Below, piece after piece: positions 7,845-14,989 of a stretch of DNA of 21,762 bases; position 1 is the stretch's first letter, and the number at the start of each line of letters is the position of its first letter. A model generated the notes under the pieces. The model saw only the letters and a list, made by a program, of their open reading frames with translations. It was not told where the DNA came from and did not search any database. The DNA comes from a virus: positions 1 through 21,762 of the IMG/VR virus record IMGVR_UViG_3300008267_008024, one strand, 5' to 3'. The translations under genes were made by a program, and so were the position numbers.

Positions 7845-8060
7845 ATGATACAGCCAGCATCAAAAGATTGGATACAACAACTGTTTGTGAGGGAGTTTGG
7901 AAACAAGCTCCTTCCTACAGATTTTTACTGGGAAGATGGTAAACGAGTGATGACAGAATCATATCATCAAAGACGAGGTTCTTGTTGCGGTAATGGATGT
8001 CGACATTGTGTATACGTTCCAAGGCATGAAAAAGGTTCAAAAACTTTGAAAACACAATAA
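7845..8060 (+). CDS. Small Cys-rich protein, DUF5522-like
   Basis: This 71-residue protein has the core RVMTESYHQRRGSCCGNGCRHCVY (about residues 34-57). That is close to the YHLKRGxCCGxGCRHCPY signature I recall for a small family (DUF5522) common in Bacteroidota. Four cysteines and a histidine within 12 residues suggest a metal site, probably zinc or iron. Its biochemical role is not known to me. The preceding part (FYWEDGKR) also fits the family. If the attribution is right, it points to a gene taken from, or shared with, a Bacteroidota host. The protein is cytosolic, with no signal peptide. It stands between the reductase and the folE promoter. Confidence 0.65.
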   Translation: MIQPASKDWIQQLFVREFGNKLLPTDFYWEDGKRVMTESYHQRRGSCCGNGCRHCVYVPRHEKGSKTLKTQ

Positions 8061-8074
8061 AATATACTATATTA
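8045..8074 (+). promoter_or_regulatory. Promoter of the folE operon (TTTG-19-TATATTA)
   Basis: TTTG at 8045-8048 and TATATTA at 8068-8074 are separated by 19 bases. The folE ATG is 17 bases after the -7 box, giving a leader of about 10 bases. It would drive the folE-queD-queE run. Confidence 0.55.
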
Positions 8075-8091
8075 TTAATAAGAATTAAGTT

Positions 8092-8796
8092 ATGACAGAT
8101 ACACAAAGAAAAAATTTAGAATTAGTTAAATCTGGGTTTGCAAATGGTATTTCAACTCAGTTAGCAACTAAACAAGCAATTTATGGACCAGATGCTAAAT
8201 TAACTGACCTTGAGAAACAAGAAATAATTGAAGCAGCAGCATTTCATTATGGTGAATTTCTTCGAGCATTAGGTGTTGCATGGGAACAAGATCCTAATTC
8301 GGATAATACTCCTAAACGAGTTGCAAAGGCATATGTAAATGATTTATGGCGCGGTCGTTATGAACCAATGTCAGATATCACATCATTTCCTAGTGACGGC
8401 TATGACGGCATAGTATTCGAAGGAGGTATTCCATTAACATCAATGTGTTCACATCATCATCAAACTATTGAAGGATTAGTTCATATTGCATATATTCCAG
8501 CAGAAAATGGTAATGTAGTTGGATTGAGTAAATTGAATCGAGTAGTAGAACATTTTGGTAGACGAGGTGCAATACAAGAACAATTAACAGTTGCAATTCA
8601 ACATGCAGTAGATGAACTTATTACAGATAACAAAGGAGTTGCTGTGATGATCGAGGCAACACATAACTGCGTATCATGTAGAGGTGTTAAGCATCGAGGT
8701 GCGTCTATGAAGACAGCAAAGCTATCTGGAGCATTCTTAGAAGATGGTAATGCAAGATCAGAGTTTTATCAATTTGTAAAAGGTTATAATAACTAA
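8092..8796 (+). CDS. folE: GTP cyclohydrolase I (FolE)
   Basis: This 234-residue enzyme converts GTP to dihydroneopterin triphosphate, the first step of folate and 7-deazaguanine synthesis. The zinc ligands appear as C119 and H122 (SMCSHHHQ) and C193 (THNCVSCRG). The active-site stretch VVGLSKLNRVVEHFGRR and the RGVKHRGASMKT segment follow the family order. The usual CEHH is CSHH here. An N-terminal extension of about 40 residues precedes the catalytic domain, as in many FolE enzymes. In this context (queD, queE and dpdA in the same window) it most likely feeds 7-deazaguanine DNA modification rather than folate. The gene follows a likely promoter and ends in a TAATG overlap with queD. Confidence 0.93.
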   Translation: MTDTQRKNLELVKSGFANGISTQLATKQAIYGPDAKLTDLEKQEIIEAAAFHYGEFLRALGVAWEQDPNSDNTPKRVAKAYVNDLWRGRYEPMSDITSFPSDGYDGIVFEGGIPLTSMCSHHHQTIEGLVHIAYIPAENGNVVGLSKLNRVVEHFGRRGAIQEQLTVAIQHAVDELITDNKGVAVMIEATHNCVSCRGVKHRGASMKTAKLSGAFLEDGNARSEFYQFVKGYNN

Positions 8797-9272
8797 TGGC
8801 AAGATATATTTCAACAAAATTATTTGAAAACTATTCAGTAGCACTTCGTCAATGGCGAGCTTCACATTCTCATTGTGAATTGTTACATGGATATGCTTTA
8901 AAGTTCAAAGTGTGGTTTGCATCGAATGAACCAGATATTGACAAACAATTAGATGATATGAATTGGATTGTTGATTATGGGGGTTTCAAGACACCACCTA
9001 AAGGTAATGGTTTAAAAGATTGGATGAATCATATGTGGGATCATACTTTGTTAATTGAGAAAGATGATCCGTATTTAGATTTATTTGAAACTATGGCAAT
9101 GGAAGGTATTTGTTCATTGCGAATCATGGATAAAATGGGTGCAGAATCATGTGCTAAAATGGTTTATGATAAATTCAATGAAGTTCTATCTAAAACAGAT
9201 GCTGGTAGATGTAAATGCATCAAAGTAGAATGTTTTGAAAATGATAATAATTCATCAATATACGAAGAATAA
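8796..9272 (+). CDS. queD: 6-carboxytetrahydropterin synthase (QueD), phage variant
   Basis: This 158-residue T-fold enzyme should convert dihydroneopterin triphosphate to 6-carboxytetrahydropterin, the second step to 7-deazaguanine. H24/H26 lie in ASHSH. The catalytic C27 and zinc ligand H31 lie in CELLHGY, and the D82-H83 dyad is in WDHTLLI. The canonical motif C-x3-HGH reads C-x3-HGY, so Y33 replaces one zinc histidine. I recall the same WRAxHSHCxLLHGY form in marine T4-like phages, so it is probably a functional variant rather than a decayed gene. The gene overlaps folE and the next gene by TAATG junctions, consistent with coupled translation. A more distant QueD-like gene lies at 14961. 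Confidence 0.82.
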   Translation: MARYISTKLFENYSVALRQWRASHSHCELLHGYALKFKVWFASNEPDIDKQLDDMNWIVDYGGFKTPPKGNGLKDWMNHMWDHTLLIEKDDPYLDLFETMAMEGICSLRIMDKMGAESCAKMVYDKFNEVLSKTDAGRCKCIKVECFENDNNSSIYEE

Positions 9273-9631
9273 TGGAAAGAATAGTTACAACCTGGGAAGA
9301 AAATGGTATGCAATATACAATTACAGCTAAGCCAATTACTGTAGTAAATACTCCACCCCAATCTAATACACCTAATCAGTTAATATCAATATTTGAATAT
9401 CTAGGAGGAAAGACTCCAGAACGAGGTACTGGTGATAAAGTATATAAACACGCAAAAAAAGTTGGTGCTAAATTCGAAACTAAAGATATTGAGACTAGAA
9501 ACTATACTGGTAAAATTATGTTGTATGAACGATCTTTTTTAGATGTATATTTTAATCAAAATACGTATGCCACACAACCATTATCTATGCCAGAGCCTGA
9601 AATTGAGTTTGATGATGATTTACCATTCTAA
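9272..9631 (+). CDS. Unknown protein with an SSB-like acidic tail (DDDLPF)
   Basis: This 119-residue protein has no family I recognise. Residues 36-100 look like a small folded domain with a basic helix (GDKVYKHAKKVGAKF). Residues 100-119 are an acidic, Pro-containing tail ending EIEFDDDLPF. That ending closely matches the C-terminal tip of bacterial SSB proteins (DDDIPF), which recruits replication and repair partners such as exonuclease I, RecQ, PriA and the clamp-loader chi subunit. The body does not look like an OB-fold SSB and the phage already has a gp32. It may therefore copy the tail to capture or block host SSB-binding proteins. It lies between queD (TAATG overlap) and queE (12-base gap), so it could also be part of the modification operon. 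Confidence 0.7.
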   Translation: MERIVTTWEENGMQYTITAKPITVVNTPPQSNTPNQLISIFEYLGGKTPERGTGDKVYKHAKKVGAKFETKDIETRNYTGKIMLYERSFLDVYFNQNTYATQPLSMPEPEIEFDDDLPF

Positions 9632-9643
9632 TTAGAGAAAATA

Positions 9644-10417
9644 ATGAATAAACGAATAACAGATTATAATAAGGTATTACCTATAGTTGAATTGTATAGA
9701 TGTGTACAAAGCGAAGGAAGTCGTTTCGGTAGACCTACAATTGCAGTTAGGACAACAGGTTGCACACACCGATGCTATTTTGGAGAAGGTGGTTGGTGTG
9801 ATAGTTGGTATACAAGTATTCACCCGGAGAAAGGACAATTCACATTCAATGACATTATTAAGATATATGATGAAAATCCACATATCAAAGAAATGATGTT
9901 AACTGGTGGTTCTCCAACTATGCATCCTGCATTAGTAAATGAATTGACACATTTTGCACATGAAAGAGACATTCTTATCACTATTGAAACTGAAGGTTCG
10001 CATTTTATTCACACTGATTATCCTATTGGCTTACTATCTATTAGCCCTAAGTTTAGTAATAGCGTACCCGTTTTGGGTGTTGCTACGCCGCAGGGTACAA
10101 TCACGGATCAGAAGATGGTATCCCAACACAACAAGCTTCGATTAAATTATGATGCTATGAAATCTATGATAGAATATCACACAGATTATCATTATAAACC
10201 AGTATGGGATGGCACTCCAGAAAATTTAAAAGAAATTGAAGGATTTCGTGTATTCATGAATATCCCAAAAGATAAAACATATATCATGCCAGCTGGCGAT
10301 ACTCGCGAAGAATTAATACGAATGTATCCAATTGTGTTTGATATGTGTGCTGAATTAGGATATAATATGACCGGTAGAGATCATATTATTGCATTTGATA
10401 CAAAACGAGGAGTATAA
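9644..10417 (+). CDS. queE: 7-carboxy-7-deazaguanine synthase (QueE), radical SAM
   Basis: This 257-residue enzyme rearranges 6-carboxytetrahydropterin to 7-carboxy-7-deazaguanine (CDG). It has the QueE opening VELYRCVQSEGSRFGRPT, then the iron-sulfur cysteines C40, C44 and C52 (GCTHRCYFGEGGWCDSW). LTGGSPTMHP follows as the SAM-binding GG(E)P equivalent, and ETEGSHF after that. The cluster spacing is C-x3-C-x7-C, longer than the common C-x3-C-x2-C. I recall similar spacing in marine phage QueE proteins, and other QueE enzymes tolerate altered spacing. It completes the FolE-QueD-QueE route to CDG in this operon. It ends in a TAATG overlap with the thioredoxin gene. Confidence 0.88.
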   Translation: MNKRITDYNKVLPIVELYRCVQSEGSRFGRPTIAVRTTGCTHRCYFGEGGWCDSWYTSIHPEKGQFTFNDIIKIYDENPHIKEMMLTGGSPTMHPALVNELTHFAHERDILITIETEGSHFIHTDYPIGLLSISPKFSNSVPVLGVATPQGTITDQKMVSQHNKLRLNYDAMKSMIEYHTDYHYKPVWDGTPENLKEIEGFRVFMNIPKDKTYIMPAGDTREELIRMYPIVFDMCAELGYNMTGRDHIIAFDTKRGV

Positions 10418-10662
10418 TGAAACAGTTAATTTATTTTGGAGCAGAATGGTGCGGTCCATGCAAAACAATAAAACCGCAATTACAAGCATCTGGATTACCA
10501 ATAAAATATGTAGATGTAGATGCAGATCCTAAAATTACATCATATTATAGTATACGAAATGTACCTACTATAATATTAACGGATTTAAATGGAGATGCAT
10601 TAGTTAAAAAAGTAGGAAATGCAATTACAGTTCAGGCTGTAAAAGAAATGTTAAATAAATAA
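10417..10662 (+). CDS. Thioredoxin-like protein
   Basis: This compact 81-residue thioredoxin-fold protein has the classical active site W11-C-G-P-C15 and the cis-proline loop NVPT (about residues 46-49). It is shorter than bacterial thioredoxin (about 108), as is common for phage versions that lack the first strand and helix. It could reduce the C-terminal CAGGAC dithiol of the ribonucleotide reductase encoded upstream. Its start overlaps the queE stop (TAATG). It is cytosolic, with no signal peptide. Confidence 0.88.
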   Translation: MKQLIYFGAEWCGPCKTIKPQLQASGLPIKYVDVDADPKITSYYSIRNVPTIILTDLNGDALVKKVGNAITVQAVKEMLNK

Positions 10663-10674
10663 AAAGAACAAGTT

Positions 10675-11001
10675 ATGTCAAGAACAATGAATAATAATCC
10701 AACATTCCCATGGAAGCCAATGGGAGATCAAATTTTAATTAAAGTAGCAGATAAACAAGAAAAAACACAGAGTGGTATTATTGTGATGACCGGAATGGAT
10801 GATTTTGTTAATGCACAAGTAATCGTAACCGGTGATGGATTGTTTACTCAAACAGGTAATAGAATTCCAGTAACTCTTAAACCAGGTGATAATATCTTTA
10901 TTCATGCTGCGAATGTAGGAGATCAGAAAAAAATCAAACTAGAAGGTGAAGAATATATTCTAGTAAGAGAAGGCGATGTTGCAGTTTATAACGTATATTA
11001 A
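10675..11001 (+). CDS. GroES-like co-chaperonin (functional gp31 analogue)
   Basis: This 108-residue protein matches the GroES fold. KPMGDQILIKVADKQEKTQSGIIV is the first strand and mobile-loop region. LKPGDNIFIHAAN matches the GDxVxF strand, and EGEEYILVREGDVAVYNV matches the closing ExxILxxxDIxAxV segment. In T4, gp31 replaces GroES on the host GroEL so that the major capsid protein can fold. This protein is closer to GroES in sequence than gp31 is. No GroEL is seen here, so it would cap the host chaperonin. It has its own weak AAAAAGAAC leader and follows the thioredoxin by 12 bases. Confidence 0.85.
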   Translation: MSRTMNNNPTFPWKPMGDQILIKVADKQEKTQSGIIVMTGMDDFVNAQVIVTGDGLFTQTGNRIPVTLKPGDNIFIHAANVGDQKKIKLEGEEYILVREGDVAVYNVY

Positions 11002-11011
11002 TATATTAACT

Positions 11012-11266
11012 ATGTTAACGTTGGGGTGGATTAGTACCATATTAGTACTAATTGGATATATCACAAATGCTCGAGGTTATTATCTAGTAGCGATGATAAC
11101 CTGGATTGCTGGTGATGTTGGGTGGATAGCCTATGACATTTATATTGACAATTACAGTCATATGGTTTTAAGTTTAGTTATAATATCAATTAATATATTC
11201 GGAATAATACGGTTATGCAAAAAATTATCAAGAAAGAAGAGATTAGACAACGCGTCAAAGAATTAG
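11012..11266 (+). CDS. Small three-helix membrane protein
   Basis: From the ATG at 11012 this is an 84-residue protein with three likely membrane helices (about residues 2-17, 24-42 and 48-67) and a basic tail (CKKLSRKKRLDNASKN) that should lie in the cytoplasm. An ATG at 10976 would add 12 residues but overlaps the co-chaperonin gene by 26 bases. The pattern of Trp and Gly in the helices (WISTILVLIGY, WIAGDVGWIAYD) resembles small phage proteins loosely related to the PnuC or SWEET-like transporters, but I cannot assign a substrate. The 3' end overlaps the phosphoribosyltransferase gene by 52 bases, a large overlap for this genome. Confidence 0.6.
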   Translation: MLTLGWISTILVLIGYITNARGYYLVAMITWIAGDVGWIAYDIYIDNYSHMVLSLVIISINIFGIIRLCKKLSRKKRLDNASKN

Positions 11267-11721
11267 CAGAAGCAATTTCAGTAGATCACGTACAAAGCAA
11301 TAATAGTTTGCCCCCAGTAATGATATGCATCTTAAACGGTGCATTTTACTTTTTTTCAGATCTAACACAAATGATGTCTATAGATTGTGAAATAGATTTT
11401 ATTCGTTTAAAATCATATGAAGGACAAGATAATTCTGGTGGAATTCAACATATTAAAGGATTAGAGTTGGATCTTAAGGGTAAAAGAGTCTATATTATAG
11501 ATGATATATGTGATACTGGTGCTACTATTTTAGAGGCATTGTTTATGGTTAATTCTCGCATGGCAGAAGAAGTTAAAGTAGTAACATTATTGCGTAGAGC
11601 AGGTGGTGTGATTTTAACTGATTTCAGTGGATTTGAGATTGGCGATGAGTGGGTTATCGGATATGGGTTAGATGACAACGGGTTGAAAAGAAATTTACAA
11701 GACATTTATAAAATTAATTAG
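11215..11721 (+). CDS. hpt: Hypoxanthine/guanine phosphoribosyltransferase
   Basis: This 168-residue type I phosphoribosyltransferase attaches ribose-5-phosphate from PRPP to a purine base. The PRPP-binding motif is at residues 92-104 (VYIIDDICDTGAT). The pyrophosphate loop is LNGAFYF (40-46), the flexible loop is SYEG (68-71), and the C-terminus WVIGYGLDDNGLKRNLQDIY matches the FVVGYGLDYxxxYRNLPxI end of bacterial HPRT. Because a DpdA-like enzyme in this window would release guanine from DNA, this enzyme may return it to GMP; that link is inferred. It starts within the tail of the membrane-protein gene and is followed 6 bases later by the polymerase. Confidence 0.85.
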   Translation: MQKIIKKEEIRQRVKELAEAISVDHVQSNNSLPPVMICILNGAFYFFSDLTQMMSIDCEIDFIRLKSYEGQDNSGGIQHIKGLELDLKGKRVYIIDDICDTGATILEALFMVNSRMAEEVKVVTLLRRAGGVILTDFSGFEIGDEWVIGYGLDDNGLKRNLQDIYKIN

Positions 11722-11727
11722 GAATAT

Positions 11728-14247
11728 ATGTATCAGGCAATAGGTTATGATAGAAAAACAAGTACCATGCATATATGGGATGATGAACTAGGATATCAAA
11801 AGTTTACATTCAAACCATATGCATATTTGCCAGATAGTGCTGGACAATTTGTTTCATTGGATGGTACTAGATTGAATCGAGTAGCCGGGAATCACAAAGA
11901 TAATTCAACAGCATTTGAATCAGATTTAAATGAAGAAGTAAGAACCTTAATTGATTTATACTATGATTCTGATTTAGTTTCAAAAGGTCATCGAGATTTC
12001 TTCTTTGATATTGAGACTGCAAAGGATGAAAATGGATATAGTACTATACAGGATGTCCGCACTGCTATAACATCCATTGCATATTACGATAAAACTGGTA
12101 ATGATCGCCGAGTACTTATATTAGATGAACAAAATCGCATAAAAGAACGTGAAATTCAAGGCGATGGTTATGTTTTAGAGATATTTCGTGATGAAAGAGA
12201 CTTATTAACAAGGTTTATTAATAAATTTGCTGAAATTCAACCAACTATAATCACAGGGTGGAACACTGATGGATATGATATTCCATATATGATGGGTCGT
12301 ATCAAAAAAGTATTAGGTGCACAAGCTCTTAAGAAACTAAGTCCTGCCGGAATTGTAGACTTTAATCCTAAAAAGGATAAATGGAAAATATTTGGCGTAT
12401 CTAGTTTAGATTATTTAAAACTATATAAAAACTTCACATATTCAGAGCTTCCGAATTATCGTTTAGACACTGTTGCTAAAAAGGAATTAGGCAAAGGTAA
12501 AGTTGAATATGAAGGAGATTTAGATACGCTATTTACTCAGGATATTCATAAGTTTGCATTTTATAACATGACCGATACGGATCTTGTATATGAATTGGAT
12601 GAAAAACTGCAATTAATTAACTTAGCACGAACCATATGTCATAAAGGGCATGTTCCATATGAAGATGTGTATTATGCATCTAAATATCTAGATGGCGCTG
12701 CGATTGTAGATTTGAAACGAAATGGGTATGTTGCTCCTAACAAGCAGTTCCGATTTATTGAAGATGAAACTGCGTCAGATGCATTAGCAGGAGCTTATGT
12801 GATGCCACCTGTACCTGGATTGTATAAATGGATATATGACTTAGATTTAACATCGCTATATCCAAGTATCATCATGACACTTAATATATCTCCAGAAACT
12901 AAAATTGGAGTAATTCCAAATTGGGATGAAATGTGTTTATTGAAAAATGAACCGGTATCAGTTTCAATGACAGATAAGACATATGTACAAGATGTAAAAC
13001 AATGGTTAGCTGATAACAAATATACAATTGCAAGTAATGGTACAGTATATCGCACAGATATCAAAGGATTTTTGCCTAAGATTCTAGAAAAATGGTTTGA
13101 TGAACGTGTAGAGTTTAAAGACAAACGTGATGAATATGCAGTTGGTACTGAAGAATATAAATTCTATGATGCAATGCAGTTAACACAAAAAGTATTGCTT
13201 AACTCATTTTATGGAGTATTAGGTCTTAAGACGTTCCGTTTCCACGATTTAGATAATGCTGGTGCAATTACTGCTACAGGTCAAAGTATTATTAAATTTT
13301 CTGCAAAAGTTATTAATAACCATTATCAACAAGAAGTTGGCAATGATCATTTCATTAATGCAACTAACACAAAAGCAGAATTTGCATTTTATACTGATAC
13401 AGATTCTACCTTTGTTTCTAGTTTACCACTTATAGAAAAACGTTTTCCTGGGTATGATGAAAATGATGAGCAATTCATGATTGATAAAACCAATGAAATT
13501 GCAGATGAGGTTCAAAGCAAAGTGAATACGATGTATAATCAATATGCTAAGGTATTTTTAAATGCAGATTCACATCGTTTTAAAATTAAGCAGGAATATG
13601 TAGCTAAATCTGGTTTGTGGATTGCTAAAAAGCGTTATGCGCAATGGGTAATCTTTAAAGAAGGAAAACCTACGGATAAAATGGATATTAAAGGATTAGA
13701 TGTTGTAAGATCTAGTTTCCCAGATGCATTTAAAACGGTAATGAAGGAAACATTGTGGAATATTCTAAAAGGTAAAAGTAAACAAGATACATCTACAATG
13801 ATTTTGGATTTTAAAAAGACAATACAAAATTCTAGTACACCAATTTTAGACGTAATGAAAAATTCCGGTGTTAAAGAAATATCAAAATACACTAAAAAAC
13901 GAAAACCATTTACTGGATATATATCAGGTACTCCAGCTCATGTTAAGTCGGCAATAAATTTCAATGATGTGTTAACACAATTAACTACAGACATCGTTAC
14001 AATTAAAGATGGTGAAAAAGTTAAATGGGCATATTTGCAAGGTAATCCATATGGGTTTGATACAATGGCATTACGAGGATATCAAGATCCACCTGAAGTA
14101 GTTGCCTTTGTAGAACAATACATAGACCGAAATAAACAATTTGAAAGAGAACTTAAAGGTAAATTAGATGATTTTTATGCAGCAATGAATTGGGGAGGTT
14201 TACCAGAAAATAATAATGCTGCTAAGTTCTTTTCATTTGGAAAATAA
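11728..14247 (+). CDS. 43: Family B DNA polymerase, gp43-like
   Basis: This 839-residue replicative polymerase has a proofreading exonuclease. The exonuclease motifs are D94-x-E96 (FFFDIETA), TGWNTDGYD (176-184) and YNMTDTD (279-285). Polymerase motif A is DLDLTSLYPSII (from D371), motif B is QKVLLNSFYG (487-496) and motif C is YTDTDS (555-560). KKRYAQW follows. All catalytic carboxylates are present, so both activities should work. T4 gp43 has 898 residues, so this is slightly compact. The C-terminus ends AAKFFSFGK, a plausible clamp-binding tail. The copied guanines become the substrate for the DpdA-like enzyme encoded downstream. It ends just before a promoter-like element. Confidence 0.95.
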   Translation: MYQAIGYDRKTSTMHIWDDELGYQKFTFKPYAYLPDSAGQFVSLDGTRLNRVAGNHKDNSTAFESDLNEEVRTLIDLYYDSDLVSKGHRDFFFDIETAKDENGYSTIQDVRTAITSIAYYDKTGNDRRVLILDEQNRIKEREIQGDGYVLEIFRDERDLLTRFINKFAEIQPTIITGWNTDGYDIPYMMGRIKKVLGAQALKKLSPAGIVDFNPKKDKWKIFGVSSLDYLKLYKNFTYSELPNYRLDTVAKKELGKGKVEYEGDLDTLFTQDIHKFAFYNMTDTDLVYELDEKLQLINLARTICHKGHVPYEDVYYASKYLDGAAIVDLKRNGYVAPNKQFRFIEDETASDALAGAYVMPPVPGLYKWIYDLDLTSLYPSIIMTLNISPETKIGVIPNWDEMCLLKNEPVSVSMTDKTYVQDVKQWLADNKYTIASNGTVYRTDIKGFLPKILEKWFDERVEFKDKRDEYAVGTEEYKFYDAMQLTQKVLLNSFYGVLGLKTFRFHDLDNAGAITATGQSIIKFSAKVINNHYQQEVGNDHFINATNTKAEFAFYTDTDSTFVSSLPLIEKRFPGYDENDEQFMIDKTNEIADEVQSKVNTMYNQYAKVFLNADSHRFKIKQEYVAKSGLWIAKKRYAQWVIFKEGKPTDKMDIKGLDVVRSSFPDAFKTVMKETLWNILKGKSKQDTSTMILDFKKTIQNSSTPILDVMKNSGVKEISKYTKKRKPFTGYISGTPAHVKSAINFNDVLTQLTTDIVTIKDGEKVKWAYLQGNPYGFDTMALRGYQDPPEVVAFVEQYIDRNKQFERELKGKLDDFYAAMNWGGLPENNNAAKFFSFGK

Positions 14248-14266
14248 CATTAAATTCATTATATTA
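14236..14266 (+). promoter_or_regulatory. Promoter of the second modification block (TTTG-20-TATATTA)
   Basis: TTTG at 14236-14239, inside the last codons of the polymerase gene, and TATATTA at 14260-14266 are separated by 20 bases. The next ATG is 15 bases downstream. It would allow the nucleotidyltransferase-to-dpdA run to be transcribed apart from the polymerase. Confidence 0.5.
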
Positions 14267-14281
14267 AATAAAAAAAGTTAT

Positions 14282-14545
14282 ATGTACGGCAAACAGCAAT
14301 GGCGAGGTAGAGAAGTAGAAGGTCGATACTCAGATATCATGACTCTATTCATAAGAGAGTTAGGTGATGGTATTGATGTGGAAGATCTTCGAGACTATCC
14401 TCATTATTATTTTACAATCGAATATGTTTCTAAAATGATTCAAACTAAAAGTACTGCTCATTTTGAAGCAATTCGAGAAATTTTAGATACAACAAATGGG
14501 GTTGTTACTATAGAAGCTAATAAAGACACTTTAGATGGAAATTAA
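14282..14545 (+). CDS. Unknown small protein, conserved-looking
   Basis: This 87-residue protein starts at ATG 14282 (MYGKQQWRGREVEGRYSDIM). An upstream ATG at 14216 in the same frame lies inside the polymerase gene and upstream of the promoter, so I reject it. The N-terminus is basic and aromatic. The middle, DYPHYYFTIEYVSKMI, is an alternating strand-helix pattern, and the end is acidic. I have a faint memory of similar proteins next to polymerase genes in marine T4-like phages but cannot name a function. T4 has the translational repressor RegA near this position; this protein is shorter and I see no resemblance. Confidence 0.6.
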   Translation: MYGKQQWRGREVEGRYSDIMTLFIRELGDGIDVEDLRDYPHYYFTIEYVSKMIQTKSTAHFEAIREILDTTNGVVTIEANKDTLDGN

Positions 14546-14579
14546 TCCAGATAACTATAAATTTGACGAAGAACTATGA
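14535..14579 (+). CDS. Possible 14-codon leader peptide coupled to the nucleotidyltransferase
   Basis: An ATG at 14535, inside the end of the previous gene, reads MEINPDNYKFDEEL. It stops at a TGA that overlaps the next start (ATGA at 14576-14579). Its only likely role would be to carry ribosomes across the 30-base gap to the next gene. Chance is a fair alternative. Confidence 0.25.
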   Translation: MEINPDNYKFDEEL

Positions 14580-14989
14580 AAACTGGGGTAATAGCAGGCA
14601 ACTTCGATGTTATTCACCCAGGGTATATTCGAATGTTTCATGAATGCAAAGAAAATTGTGATTATTTTGTGGTATTGTTGCATGATGATCCTACTATTGA
14701 GCGTCCCGAGAAAATGAAACCGGTTTTAACTGTCGACGAACGACGTGAAATATTGTTTGCATTGGATATAGATACAGTTATTGCATATAACACAGAATCA
14801 GAATTATATTATATGCTAAAAGATGGTAATTATGATGTAAGATTCTTAGGTGATGATTATATCGGTAAATCTTTTACCGGTGACGATTTACCAATTCAAA
14901 TTCATTACATAAATAGAGACCATGGTTGGTCTACAACTAAATTTAAAAAATTAATAGCAGATGAAGTACAGCGTAGTAGTAACATTTAG
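14576..14989 (+). CDS. Cytidylyltransferase-like nucleotidyltransferase
   Basis: This 137-residue protein of the HIGH-type nucleotidyltransferase superfamily (glycerol-3-phosphate cytidylyltransferase group) transfers a nucleotide to a small phosphorylated substrate. The N-terminal GNFDVIHPGYI (8-18) is the GxFDxxHxGH motif with Tyr in place of the second His (HPGY). The C-terminal HGWSTTKFKK (116-125) is the ISTT motif. R57 in VDERREIL and the RFLGDDY strand also fit. I recall the HPGY form in marine T4-like phages. The natural substrate is unknown; a CDP-activated polyol or lipid head group is possible. It overlaps the QueD-like gene by 29 bases, so it belongs to the modification block, where it might supply an activated group to the glycosyltransferase. 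Confidence 0.75.
   Translation: MKTGVIAGNFDVIHPGYIRMFHECKENCDYFVVLLHDDPTIERPEKMKPVLTVDERREILFALDIDTVIAYNTESELYYMLKDGNYDVRFLGDDYIGKSFTGDDLPIQIHYINRDHGWSTTKFKKLIADEVQRSSNI

Noticed and set aside
9687-10145. Two open frames overlapping queE on the same strand
   Set aside because: They lie in another frame of a strongly recognisable gene, have no coherent domain and no start context.
10976-11011. Earlier ATG for the small membrane protein
   Set aside because: It overlaps the co-chaperonin gene by 26 bases, and the first 12 residues are not needed for the three helices; it cannot be fully excluded.
14216-14281. Upstream ATG extending the small gene after the polymerase by 22 residues
   Set aside because: It lies inside the polymerase gene and before the promoter-like element; the ATG at 14282 fits the expected leader and protein start.
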